DNA from: Acidobacteriota bacterium
GTDB taxonomy: Bacteria > Acidobacteriota > Terriglobia > Terriglobales > Acidobacteriaceae
Length of the DNA: 35,757 bases
Assembly (NCBI GenBank): GCA_003224905.1
Contig: QIAA01000164.1
Coordinates: forward strand, 1 to 35,757
Direction of reading: 5' to 3'
Part shown: positions 8,574-17,265 of the stretch, piece after piece
Layout of the letters: every line of letters starts with the position of its first letter
Position numbering within the stretch: position 1 is the stretch's first letter
Notes under the pieces: generated by a model
What the model was told of the DNA's origin: nothing
Seen by the model: only the letters and a program-made list of their open reading frames with translations
The model's database searches: none
Program-made: the position numbers and the translations under genes

Positions 8574-9320
8574 TTACAGTTGTCGTGGCGAGCACGCGAA
8601 AATTTCCGCTCGGCCTTCCGAAGTCTGTGCAATTGGTTTGATATCGAACTTCCAGCAGCGGAGAAGATCGCAGCATCTTCGGTGTACTTCCTCATCGTGA
8701 GTGGCAAGAAACAACGTCGGTTTGTATTTTTCGAAGCACGTCTTGGCGCCCATCAAGGCTCTGAACTCCGTGCCTTCGATATCTATCTTTATATAGGTCG
8801 GCGGAGGAATCTTTCCTTCGTGCAGTAGAGAGTCCAAAGTAGTCGTAGGCACCTGGATGTCACCGCAGGTCTCCAAACGACCCATCGCGCCGGTTCGTTC
8901 CGTTCGGAAAGACAACACGCCTACCTGATCACAAACTGCCAGCTCCAATACTTCAACGTTCTCAGCTGAATTCAGGACCAGATGCTGCCGGAGATATGCC
9001 ACATTGGCGGGCAGCGGTTCGAAGGCGAATACCTTTCCCGGACCGACCAGGACGGACGCGAGCAGTGAATAGAAACCTACATTCGCCCCCACGTCATAGA
9101 AGATTTCCCCTGGCTTGACTTCTCGGGCGATCAAGCGTTGCAAATGCGGTTCGTAACCACCCAGCCAGAAAGCATGTCGTTGGCTGCCTACGATCCATTT
9201 CTTTCCCCTCAATGGACCTTGCAGGATCGGAACCGTCATAGTCTTTGGTACGATCCTCAGCGGATACCGACAGATCCTCCCTATTAATGTGGTACTCGGC
9301 AGAACCGATAGATTGATCAA
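8574..9320 (-). CDS. FkbM-family methyltransferase
   Basis: FkbM-type enzymes are SAM-dependent O-methyltransferases that commonly modify sugars in polysaccharide and glycopeptide pathways. This 248-residue protein has the family's features: PILQGPLRGKKWIVGS near residue 31, the SAM motif IFYDVGANVGFYSLLA near 73, FAFEPLPANVAYLRQH, and the TYIKIDIEGTEFRALMGA segment with the conserved acidic pair. The first in-frame initiator is TTG at 9320, with GAGGG about 10 nt upstream; no ATG exists before the conserved region. It is the second FkbM gene in the cluster and only distantly similar to the one at 12335-13069. Confidence 0.82.
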   Translation of the reverse strand: MINLSVLPSTTLIGRICRYPLRIVPKTMTVPILQGPLRGKKWIVGSQRHAFWLGGYEPHLQRLIAREVKPGEIFYDVGANVGFYSLLASVLVGPGKVFAFEPLPANVAYLRQHLVLNSAENVEVLELAVCDQVGVLSFRTERTGAMGRLETCGDIQVPTTTLDSLLHEGKIPPPTYIKIDIEGTEFRALMGAKTCFEKYKPTLFLATHDEEVHRRCCDLLRCWKFDIKPIAQTSEGRAEIFACSPRQL

Positions 9321-9444
9321 TGGTCGATAGCCCTCACGAAAACATCAAAACCGTAGTGACGAGGTGACTTATACATTTCTCCGGGCAGCTACTCTTTGGA
9401 AGGTGATCAGCCCAGTAAAGGACCTCGAGTCCGGTATCTGATCG

Positions 9445-10689
9445 CTAATCGAGTCCGCCGTACGACTCCACCACAGCCTTCGGCTTTACCGAAGTCTTGG
9501 TCCGAAGAGCTGATTCGTAGTCCGCCAGCCTTCGCTTGGCGACGGCGTGCCAGCTGAATTTGCGCGCCACTTTCTGCGCGCCAAAAGTGCCCAGGTGCTG
9601 CCTGGTATGCTGGTCGCGAAGTCCAAGCAATACCCGAATCAGGTCCTCTCGGTCATTCAATCTGTAGAAAGAGCCGTTTCCCTCAGTGCGTTCCTGTGCC
9701 GTCATGGTGTGGTTGGCAACAATAGGAAGGCCGCACGCGGCCGCATCTAACATAGACAAGGATTCCTGCGCAGGCCAAACCGCAATATCAGCAGCTCGGA
9801 AAATATCAGGCAATTGATGCACCGGCACGAATGGATGCGTCACGCATCCAACGCAAGATTCAATCGCTTTGCCTTGTATTCCGTTCCCCACAAAAAGCCC
9901 ACGATAGGGTTGTCCCGCGCTGGCAAGGCGCGCTACAGCCTCCGCCAGCAGCAAAGGGTTCTTGTCTTCACTAAAACGTCCGGTGTATATGCACAAAATG
10001 TCAGACTCCACAAGGCCGAGCCGCTCCCGGAACTGAAGTCTCGCCTGTCGATCCTTTTCACTCGAGATTGGCGCAAAAAGTTCAGTATCGACCCCGAGAG
10101 GGCAGATCTCGACTTTGCCTCGTGGAACCCCGAAAAACCGGATCGCCACGTCCGCACAGTCGGGTGCGATTGCATAACACTTCTCGGTGACAAGACCTAC
10201 CAACCTGCCGGGTAGAGTTCGCGTCAGCATACAGTGCAAGCGCTGGCCACTCCACCAGGGTGCCGGTTGCGTCGCTAAAGGGAAAACAGAAGCGTGGTAG
10301 TGGTTGCCTGTAAACAGCTTGTAACCAATCGCTCCCTTGTACAACGCAGCGTCGAGGGCAATCCAGCCAATGCAAACCGAAGCTTGCACAATATCAGGCC
10401 TTATTGAGGACAACTTGTCCCCGACGCCCACCATCCGCGCATAACCAGCAATCTTCTTATGACCGACAATGTGTAGCGTATAACCGTCCGGGTTCTCGAC
10501 CGTACCTGGGTGGGACTGGCTCACAAAATTTCCATAGGTTTCCGGAAAGTCCCGCAACCAGTAATACGGCGGGAGATCCGTAGCCACGATATGCGTCTCG
10601 ACCCCGAGCCGAGCAAGATACTTGGGGAGCATGTTCTCCAAATATCCCATCCCTTTGCAATACGTTCCTGCAAGCAGCGCCACTCGCAT
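9445..10689 (-). CDS. GT4-family glycosyltransferase
   Basis: This 414-residue GT-B glycosyltransferase begins with MRVALLAGTYCKGMGYLENM, the usual first strand and loop, and shows ICIYTGRFSEDKNPLLLAEAV at the start of the donor domain and VWPAQESLSMLDAAACGLPIVA as the nucleotide-sugar motif, in which the usual second glutamate of EX7E is replaced by D. An ATG ten codons upstream (10719) is possible, but its AGGAG lies only about one base from it. The ATG at 10689 has GAGG about 9 nt upstream and matches the conserved start. It sits 57 bp after the beta-helix protein gene. The sugar transferred is unknown. Confidence 0.83.
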   Translation of the reverse strand: MRVALLAGTYCKGMGYLENMLPKYLARLGVETHIVATDLPPYYWLRDFPETYGNFVSQSHPGTVENPDGYTLHIVGHKKIAGYARMVGVGDKLSSIRPDIVQASVCIGWIALDAALYKGAIGYKLFTGNHYHASVFPLATQPAPWWSGQRLHCMLTRTLPGRLVGLVTEKCYAIAPDCADVAIRFFGVPRGKVEICPLGVDTELFAPISSEKDRQARLQFRERLGLVESDILCIYTGRFSEDKNPLLLAEAVARLASAGQPYRGLFVGNGIQGKAIESCVGCVTHPFVPVHQLPDIFRAADIAVWPAQESLSMLDAAACGLPIVANHTMTAQERTEGNGSFYRLNDREDLIRVLLGLRDQHTRQHLGTFGAQKVARKFSWHAVAKRRLADYESALRTKTSVKPKAVVESYGGLD

Positions 10690-10746
10690 TGGTATGCGCC
10701 TCTTTAATTCCCCCTTCATTCTCCTTTAGTGTGTTCTGGCAGCCGA

Positions 10747-12282
10747 CTATCGCTCACGGCACATATCTGTCCGCAGCCGGCCACCGCCACAGGCTGAAGC
10801 TCTGGAGAAGCCACGCACGCTGTTATCAAAAATTCGATTACTGTCGCTGTACATCGGCACGGTTAAACCGTTTGCATCACCAACGTCGATAGCTGTGCTC
10901 TTGCCGGTTGCTCCTTTGCAGGTGTTCTGAGTAACGGTCATTCGGTAGCCACCTCGAGAAAGAATGCAACTTGCGGCGCTGCCAAATGTTACTAAGTCAC
11001 AAATATTTCCTTTGACTACGGTGTCGTGAACGCCAGGCGAGACCAGTATACAGACTTGCCGGACTGGGCCCATAGAGTTGTCAGTAACATTGCTAAAAGC
11101 TGTTCCAAAATCAATTTCCAGACCACCACTCGTGGCTGGCGTCAACAGACTGAGAGCCGTTCCAACCTCGTTTACTCGATTGCCAGTGATGTCGGCATCG
11201 ACTTCCGACGCGAATTCAGGATAAAGCGCTCCGTTGACTTCGTTGTTTTGAAACTTCAGGCCCTGATCCATATAGCCGGCAAAGCAATTTCCCGAAGCAT
11301 CTTGACATTTGACATTCGAAATTACTGTTCCACGCGTATCTCGGGTTGCAATAGCCACCGCGACATGGCTGTCCTTGACTTTTGGAACAATAATCGTAAT
11401 GTCACGAACCGTAACGTTCGAGGTTAGCGGCGCTACCTTGCGGAAACCCAAGCCCCAGTATCGTGGTGGACCGGCCCACGGGCGTTTGTTGGGAAACGCC
11501 GTGCGGAACGGCGTGGTTGTCTTCACTGCAGCATTCATTACCTCTGACACTTGCGCCCAGTCGGCGTACACGTTGTCGCGCGCCATCGGTGCAGAATCTC
11601 TTTCTGTAATGACCACCCAGTCGCCTGGTGAGAGCAAGGAGGCATCGGAGACATTCTGTGCAGTGAAAGAGCTTGCGCCCCTGTCAATCGGGCCAGAAAT
11701 CGGCATGGGATTGGTTTCCTGAGATGAGATATAAAAAAATCTGTCATTTGTCCCTGCAGTAAGCGGTTCTTGTGGGGCAAAGATAATGGTTCCATGGCCG
11801 TCGAGAGTGAACTTGGAAACCGGATTATGTCCTGCAGCAAACGTGGCGATTGTGCTCTTGCTGTTGCTCACCATAAAGGTAACGCCATCACTAATTGTGC
11901 AGCTCCCGCTTGCGGCGATCCCTTGATATATGCAGGAACGAATCGCCGACGTATCGTCCGAACCATAGTAAGTGAGCGCCTCCGTGACGCTCGTGCTCGC
12001 GCTTGCGGCTAGTGTCACCTGCTTCGCGGCAACAAATGCTTGAATCTTGGTCACCAACGCATTACCCCCTGCGCCAGCTCCGCTGACGACGATCGCCTTT
12101 CCCACATCTTTCGACGTGAATACTGCGGATGCCGAGCGAAAAGAGAGTGAACCTCCATCGATCGTCCCATCATGGACCGTCACTACGTCACCTTTGCCCC
12201 CGAACTCTTGCGGCGTCGCTGCAGTCACATAAGCACAGCCGGAAATCACACCCGCAATGATCACAACAATCCTTAGAAGCAT
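10747..12282 (-). CDS. Secreted right-handed beta-helix protein, pectate-lyase-3 superfamily
   Basis: The 511-residue protein has an N-terminal hydrophobic signal (MLLRIVVIIAGVISGCAYVTA). The ISGC could be a lipobox with C16 as the lipidated residue; cleavage after AYVTA is the alternative. The mature part starts with PQEFGGKGD and later GSDDTSAIRSC, the pattern that opens the Pectate_lyase_3 beta-helix domain, followed by repeated short turns with N and G (for example NNEVNG, GNRVNE, DNSMGP, QNTCKG). The frame is open to 12381, but that overlaps the FkbM gene; the ATG at 12282 has GAGG 6 nt upstream and directly precedes the signal. Such proteins in polysaccharide clusters act as lyases, hydrolases or epimerases on the polymer. 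Catalytic residues could not be assigned. Confidence 0.75.
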   Translation of the reverse strand: MLLRIVVIIAGVISGCAYVTAATPQEFGGKGDVVTVHDGTIDGGSLSFRSASAVFTSKDVGKAIVVSGAGAGGNALVTKIQAFVAAKQVTLAASASTSVTEALTYYGSDDTSAIRSCIYQGIAASGSCTISDGVTFMVSNSKSTIATFAAGHNPVSKFTLDGHGTIIFAPQEPLTAGTNDRFFYISSQETNPMPISGPIDRGASSFTAQNVSDASLLSPGDWVVITERDSAPMARDNVYADWAQVSEVMNAAVKTTTPFRTAFPNKRPWAGPPRYWGLGFRKVAPLTSNVTVRDITIIVPKVKDSHVAVAIATRDTRGTVISNVKCQDASGNCFAGYMDQGLKFQNNEVNGALYPEFASEVDADITGNRVNEVGTALSLLTPATSGGLEIDFGTAFSNVTDNSMGPVRQVCILVSPGVHDTVVKGNICDLVTFGSAASCILSRGGYRMTVTQNTCKGATGKSTAIDVGDANGLTVPMYSDSNRIFDNSVRGFSRASACGGGRLRTDMCRER

Positions 12283-12334
12283 GGCCACCTCGACTCCCCC
12301 TTCCTTCTTCTTCGACCTCTGCTGCAAGTGGAAC

Positions 12335-13069
12335 CTAATAGCTGAGCTTGAAGCTGTATTCCTCGCCGCTGGCTGACACATTGAATATCCAATAGCCAGC
12401 TTGATTCAGTTCCCGCACGGCCCTGCGCGTTCGCCCAACTCCCAATTCTGGCCAGCGGTGATGAAACTCTACCAGTATCTGTCTTGGGCGAATCCCGGAG
12501 GCGAGCAAGTCAAAAAGTACCTCATACTCGGCTCCTTCAATGTCCATCTTCAAGACATCTATGGCCGTGTTGCCTAGCATTTTCATGATCGTAGCCAGGC
12601 GATATACGGGGAGCTCGACTGCAGGCCACGGGGTTGAACGCGGTAGCAGAGTGTGCGAAACATACGCAGGATCACTCGCGGGTGAAAACAGACAAGTACC
12701 ATCAAAGCCCGCCACTCCGTACGAATGAAATACGAATTCCTCAGGCAGGACCTGTGACTGCACCCAGCCAATCGAGCGCGGTGTTGGGTCGAAAGCATGG
12801 ACGCGTAGCCGATATCGTTGAATGAGGTCCAAATCAAAAGAAATATCTTCCCCCACTCCCACACTGTATACGACACTGCTCTCCGATATTCCTTCAGGAG
12901 ACACACACCAACATGCGCCTTCATTTCCCAGCGAGACTTTGCTAACCCTGTGTTGTACCCCTTGCCAAAGCTCTTGACCTCGAAGAGCTAATGCGAATCG
13001 CTTGATGTGGCGGTAAGACCGTCGCAGGCCTTTCATTGCGAGACTGCGCTTCGCATTAGGTACTGTCAT
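12335..13069 (-). CDS. FkbM-family methyltransferase
   Basis: This 244-residue protein has the FkbM pattern in a diverged form: VVYSVGVGEDISFDLDLIQRY replaces the canonical DVGANxG SAM motif, followed by VHAFDPTPRSIGWVQ, and AIDVLKMDIEGAEYEVLFDLL is the well-conserved second half with the D-IEG acidic motif. ILVEFHHRWPELG near residue 200 matches a subgroup often found in polysaccharide clusters. The start is ATG, four bases after the wzy stop. It is likely an O-methyltransferase acting on a repeat-unit sugar. The altered SAM motif means activity is a little less certain than for the FkbM gene at 8574-9320. Confidence 0.75.
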   Translation of the reverse strand: MTVPNAKRSLAMKGLRRSYRHIKRFALALRGQELWQGVQHRVSKVSLGNEGACWCVSPEGISESSVVYSVGVGEDISFDLDLIQRYRLRVHAFDPTPRSIGWVQSQVLPEEFVFHSYGVAGFDGTCLFSPASDPAYVSHTLLPRSTPWPAVELPVYRLATIMKMLGNTAIDVLKMDIEGAEYEVLFDLLASGIRPRQILVEFHHRWPELGVGRTRRAVRELNQAGYWIFNVSASGEEYSFKLSY

Positions 13070-13073
13070 CTCG

Positions 13074-14474
13074 TCACGCGAGACGAGGCGTTCGGGAGAG
13101 TTGCGCTTGCGCGTGCTGCTGAGTGTAATGAAGTTCTTCCATCCCTTCCTTTGGTTGCAAAAGATACAGAAACACAGTCAGCAATCCCAGGCCACCGGAC
13201 AACAAGCTGGTGAACAGTGAAATATTCGCCAGGTTATAAGTCGCGTAGGTGAGGACTAACGCTGCCAGACGAGGGTCATGCCGTTTTGCCGCTGAGTCAA
13301 CCACCCAAAAAACGAGCCCGCAAACCACCGAGATAACTAGCAGTCCTGGAAGTCCGAGTGCCTCTAACCCGTCCATGGCCCAGAAGTGAGCAGTGGCGTC
13401 AAGGTCGGCACCAGGCTGGTAGTGCGAACCTACTTCTAGACCTATAGCCTTCGCGTACGGATAATTCACAAACCAACTCACACCTTTCAGATGGGAGTAG
13501 TAAGTAAGCGGATTCTGTTGAAAAAAATTATGGTACCAGGCCGTAACCAAACCTCCCATAGGGAGGAGCCGCATTAGAACCACGAACAATGTGACGAAAA
13601 GAAGTGGACCTGGGTCATAACCGGACGAGATGTAGGAGAGGCATAAGCCGGCCAGTAGAGTGAGGCATGCAAAAGTGATTTTCAGACCCAAAGGACTCCG
13701 GCCAACCCTTAGTAGAGCGTACACGCCGGGAATGAACAATATGGAAAGGATTGCACCCTTCGTTCCGAGAACGCTAAACACCAGGATCTGTCCCACGATC
13801 CCGGCGAGTAAAAACCATCTGCGTCGGTAATAAAGACCGTAGGCCATCAGAAAAGGACTGATGGCTCCAGTCAGGCCCATCAGCGGATAGTTCACTAACG
13901 TCCCTTCCGCTATATCACTGGAGGTATTTCGCTGCTCATAGATGTCGGCGAAGGAGACGATCTGGAGATGGTTGTGGAAGACAATTAGCGTCCAGCCTGC
14001 CAATCCGACAGCGATGCACGTGAACGCAGTCCAGAACACCTTAGGAGAAATGCTCACGGGACGAAGCTGAGCCAAAGGAAGCAGGTAGCTCAGCCCCGTC
14101 AATGCAAAGCCCAAAAAAAAGACAATCATGAGCAAAGCGATTTGAGGCGGTGGATCGAGGTTCGCATAGAGGGGGACGAACATCGAAGGGATGAACACGA
14201 CGAAATAGAGAATCCAGTAGGCGAACTGGGAAGGGCGGGTCAGGTGGATTGGCATCCACAGGCTCGGGAGCAAACTCAAAGTCCAGGCCAGCACGAGGTA
14301 TTTTGGATCTGGTGGGTTGTAGTCGAACCCAAAGTAGGCCCAGTTGGGATAAAGATAATGGATATACATCCACTGAAAGCAGGCGATATACGCAGCAATA
14401 CCCCCTACGAGCAGCCTTCTCTCGTAAGCCGCACTTACCGCTTGTTTCCTCATTGCCCTCGACACGAAAGGCAC
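13074..14474 (-). CDS. wzy: Wzy-like polysaccharide polymerase
   Basis: The 466-residue protein is almost entirely membrane: about 11 to 13 hydrophobic helices spread over the whole length, with one large hydrophilic loop at about residues 325-375 (around SHLKGVSWFVNYPYAKAIG). This is the topology of O-antigen/capsule repeat-unit polymerases, which join lipid-linked units at the periplasmic face. Wzy proteins have little sequence conservation, so the call rests on topology and position right after the flippase gene. The first initiator is GTG at 14474; an ATG at 14453 with GAGGG just upstream is a good alternative. It is the only polymerase candidate in the cluster. Confidence 0.8.
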   Translation of the reverse strand: MPFVSRAMRKQAVSAAYERRLLVGGIAAYIACFQWMYIHYLYPNWAYFGFDYNPPDPKYLVLAWTLSLLPSLWMPIHLTRPSQFAYWILYFVVFIPSMFVPLYANLDPPPQIALLMIVFFLGFALTGLSYLLPLAQLRPVSISPKVFWTAFTCIAVGLAGWTLIVFHNHLQIVSFADIYEQRNTSSDIAEGTLVNYPLMGLTGAISPFLMAYGLYYRRRWFLLAGIVGQILVFSVLGTKGAILSILFIPGVYALLRVGRSPLGLKITFACLTLLAGLCLSYISSGYDPGPLLFVTLFVVLMRLLPMGGLVTAWYHNFFQQNPLTYYSHLKGVSWFVNYPYAKAIGLEVGSHYQPGADLDATAHFWAMDGLEALGLPGLLVISVVCGLVFWVVDSAAKRHDPRLAALVLTYATYNLANISLFTSLLSGGLGLLTVFLYLLQPKEGMEELHYTQQHAQAQLSRTPRLA

Positions 14475-14521
14475 CTGTTCTGGTTAGACCCTCTCACCTG
14501 GGTAGCTCCTCGGAGTCACTC

Positions 14522-15847
14522 TCAAGACGCACCCACCCCGACCACTTCCAGCGCGCTTTGTTGCCGCGTGAACCCCAGCCAAAGCGCGAGCAGGGTAACC
14601 GAATAGACCGAGGCGGACAGCAACATTCCATAAACCGCACCGCGGAGGCCGAGGCGAATTACAAGTGGTATCCCAGCGAGGAGAGTCACCGAAGCGCTTG
14701 CTACGTACGCGTAGAACACTGCCCTGGGACGCTCGATGGCTTTGAGCGAAGCATTGGTGACATTGCCGGGCGCCATCAGGACGGGTGCTAGCACAAGCAG
14801 GCCCAGCAATCCGGAGAGCTCATCGAACTTTCCTCCGTAAATCCAATGCAGCAGCGGCCGACGAAAGACATGAACCGAGATCGCAAACAGCCCCGTAATC
14901 ACAAGGAACAGAACACAATACTTTTTCCAAAAGGAGATCAGAGCCTCACGTCGTCCCGTAGCATACCGAAGTGACATCGCAGGCAGCACCAGCAAGGTAA
15001 ATGCGATGAATAGTTGATCAATCGGGATAACCAGCAGATGCATGGCGCGAAGCCCTGCCAAGTCGCTAACTGACACAAGTCCGGCCACCAGCCAGTAGTA
15101 TCCCTGCGTCATGAACTGAAATACCAAGGCGGTGGCCAGCACCCATTTTGCGTACTTCCAGTGCTCGCGCCAGTATCCCGGTTCGAATTGGCGGAAGTTC
15201 TCCCTCCCACGCAACCCTGGGATCGACCGTGCCTCTGCCAGGGCGGCAATCGTCCAAGCGCCCGCTGCAATGGCGAACGTAGTAAATCCCGTAAGCCAAT
15301 GGCCGCGCGCGGCGACAAATAACATGGCCAGCAAAGCTGTGAAGAACACGAGCGAGAAACGCGCGGCCCGATGTGGTGCCCTTTGAATGTAAAAGGCGCG
15401 TCTGACGTAGCTACCTGTCATCAGCACCCCGCAAGTCAACGCCATTCCCAGCAGCGCCGGAGTCGCTATGCTGCGCGCTATCCAGTGAAGGATCACCCAT
15501 ACCAGTAATAAGAGAGCTGATAGTGCCCCGCACATCAGTGCATTGCTTTTCCACATCAAGCGAGCGTACGCCGAAAACAGGTGGTGATATCTGCCCGAGC
15601 CAAAAACGGTGTAGGGCTCCAGGACCATAGCGTTGTGGAGCCCCAGAAAGAAGACATATATGGAATAAGAAACGGCGAAAATACCGTACTCGTCCTTGCT
15701 GACCACCCGTGCCAGAACAACATTTGCGGCGAACATTCCCCCTACCGCCAATGCCTGGTCGGCGATGCTGAAACTCGCCTTGTTCAATTGGGCCCAGGGA
15801 CGTGAGGAGAGTGCTGGTGAATTCAACCAGCGATTGAGTCGGCTCAT
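14522..15847 (-). CDS. wzx: Wzx-like flippase, polysaccharide biosynthesis protein
   Basis: A protein of 441 residues with about twelve predicted transmembrane helices and the MOP-superfamily (Wzx/MATE-like) start KASFSIADQALAVGGMFAANVVLARVVSKDEYGIFAVSYS, here split between residues 20 and 60. It is predicted to flip undecaprenyl-diphosphate-linked repeat units to the periplasm. The frame opens with TTG at 15880, overlapping the Wzz stop by four bases, but the ATG at 15847 begins the natural N-terminus, so I chose that one; the TTG cannot be excluded. It lies between the co-polymerase and polymerase genes, as expected for a Wzx/Wzy system. Confidence 0.85.
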   Translation of the reverse strand: MSRLNRWLNSPALSSRPWAQLNKASFSIADQALAVGGMFAANVVLARVVSKDEYGIFAVSYSIYVFFLGLHNAMVLEPYTVFGSGRYHHLFSAYARLMWKSNALMCGALSALLLLVWVILHWIARSIATPALLGMALTCGVLMTGSYVRRAFYIQRAPHRAARFSLVFFTALLAMLFVAARGHWLTGFTTFAIAAGAWTIAALAEARSIPGLRGRENFRQFEPGYWREHWKYAKWVLATALVFQFMTQGYYWLVAGLVSVSDLAGLRAMHLLVIPIDQLFIAFTLLVLPAMSLRYATGRREALISFWKKYCVLFLVITGLFAISVHVFRRPLLHWIYGGKFDELSGLLGLLVLAPVLMAPGNVTNASLKAIERPRAVFYAYVASASVTLLAGIPLVIRLGLRGAVYGMLLSASVYSVTLLALWLGFTRQQSALEVVGVGAS

Positions 15848-15876
15848 TTTCCGAGTTGCTTTCTCAGGATCATCCC

Positions 15877-17265
15877 TCAACGCGGGTCATCCGCTTGAGG
15901 ACGGCGAGCGAGTCGAACCCATGCCGTATGTACCATCGCATGCAAGCGCGAGCCGTTGGGTGTGCTCCACGGCATGTGGGCGTTGACGGTTTGAAAGACT
16001 TCTAGCGCCAGGATCTTGCCTGGATGGCCGGACTCGGTTCGTTCCCAGCGCGCGCGAACCTGAACCCAGAATACGCCTCCAACTAGAGTGAGGCATGTGG
16101 TCAGGAAAATGATAAGCAGGCGCGGCGGAAAAGATTTCGTTTCCGGTACATTCGCTTTATCCAGCACCTTCACGCTCGGTGTTTCTTTAGCCTCCTGAAC
16201 CTTCGCCATCTCGAATTGTTGTGTCAGCGCCTCGTACACTGCCTCCTGTATCTTGGCTTCGCGATAAAGGTCAAAATATGTGACACCGAGGAGCGGTAAT
16301 TGACGGATTGAGGGGTAGAGGGAGTCCCCCTGCGGCGATGCCCCTTGTCCTCCCTCCGCGGGCGGCGCTCCGCCAAGCTTTAACAACTGAGCCTGAAGCT
16401 CTGCAATTCGACCCTTGAGGGCACGTATTCGCACATTGTTGTGCGTATAGATCTGCTCAAACCCCTTCAATTCGGACTCCGCTGCAATCAGTTCTCCCTG
16501 GACCGTTGCGGCAGCCTCGACCATAGCCTTTGCCTGCGCGTCTATGTCGATCGTCGTATTCTTGCTGGCGAATACGCTGAATTTTGTTGCAGCTGTATTC
16601 AGGTCGCGTTTGACTTCTCGCAAGCGCTCTTCGAGAAAAACTCGCTCCCGGTGGGCAGCGGAGGTAGAGACCTCGGCTGCCAGTCGGTTCAATTCCTCGA
16701 TGTAGGCTCCAGCAATGGCCGCAGCGCGGTTGGGATCCCTGTCGGTAACTTCAATGCTGATGATCCCACTCTTGCGGTCCTCCGAGAGACCGGTGTTATC
16801 CTCCAGTTCCTTGCACGCATCTTCCTTGAACTTCCGCCCGTACACCTTCTGCAGATCGAAACGATCCACAAGCCGTTCTTGCACGGTATAGCTGCGCATA
16901 ATACCAACAAATACGGCACTCGAATTCTTCAGCCCCAGGAGGTTACTTGCCAAGGCGGCCAGCCCACCTCCCGACCCTCCGGATACCAGTGCTCCAACCA
17001 TGGCCATCGCAGGAGAAGAATCGCTAGAATCAGGAGGCATCAGTTGTGCTGTCGATTGGAAGTGCTTTGGAAGTAAGAACGCTATGACGACACCGAGCAC
17101 CACGCCTGCCGCAAGAGTCTTTCGGAGAAAGCGCCGTTCACTCCAAAGAAGGCGCAAACGCTCAACTGTCCTGTCGGGAGCCTCAATCGTCCCCAACTCC
17201 TCCATCTCTGGGACCACGTGTCCGTTCACGTCTTCGACTTGCCGCTCTGGCGCGAGTTCCCTCAT
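15877..17265 (-). CDS. Wzz/GumC-type polysaccharide co-polymerase without kinase domain
   Basis: This inner-membrane protein is predicted to set chain length and link polymerase to exporter. The 462 residues contain a first membrane helix at about 49-66, a periplasmic part with a long coiled-coil region (about 190-300, rich in R/E/A/L), a GNVR-like segment ending in VKVLDKANVPETKSFPPR, and a second membrane helix at about 395-415. After it there are only about 45 residues, with no Walker A motif or tyrosine cluster, so the cytoplasmic autokinase found in Wzc is absent. A glycine/alanine-rich insertion lies at 88-112. Start and stop overlap both neighbours or their start regions (ATGA at 17262-17265), implying coupled translation. 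Confidence 0.88.
   Translation of the reverse strand: MRELAPERQVEDVNGHVVPEMEELGTIEAPDRTVERLRLLWSERRFLRKTLAAGVVLGVVIAFLLPKHFQSTAQLMPPDSSDSSPAMAMVGALVSGGSGGGLAALASNLLGLKNSSAVFVGIMRSYTVQERLVDRFDLQKVYGRKFKEDACKELEDNTGLSEDRKSGIISIEVTDRDPNRAAAIAGAYIEELNRLAAEVSTSAAHRERVFLEERLREVKRDLNTAATKFSVFASKNTTIDIDAQAKAMVEAAATVQGELIAAESELKGFEQIYTHNNVRIRALKGRIAELQAQLLKLGGAPPAEGGQGASPQGDSLYPSIRQLPLLGVTYFDLYREAKIQEAVYEALTQQFEMAKVQEAKETPSVKVLDKANVPETKSFPPRLLIIFLTTCLTLVGGVFWVQVRARWERTESGHPGKILALEVFQTVNAHMPWSTPNGSRLHAMVHTAWVRLARRPQADDPR

Noticed and set aside
12283..12381. N-terminal extension of the beta-helix protein frame
   Set aside because: It overlaps the FkbM gene; the ATG at 12282 has its own ribosome-binding site and directly starts a signal peptide.
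16441..17076. A 211-codon plus-strand open frame
   Set aside because: It is antisense to the Wzz-like gene, whose membrane and coiled-coil features are clear.
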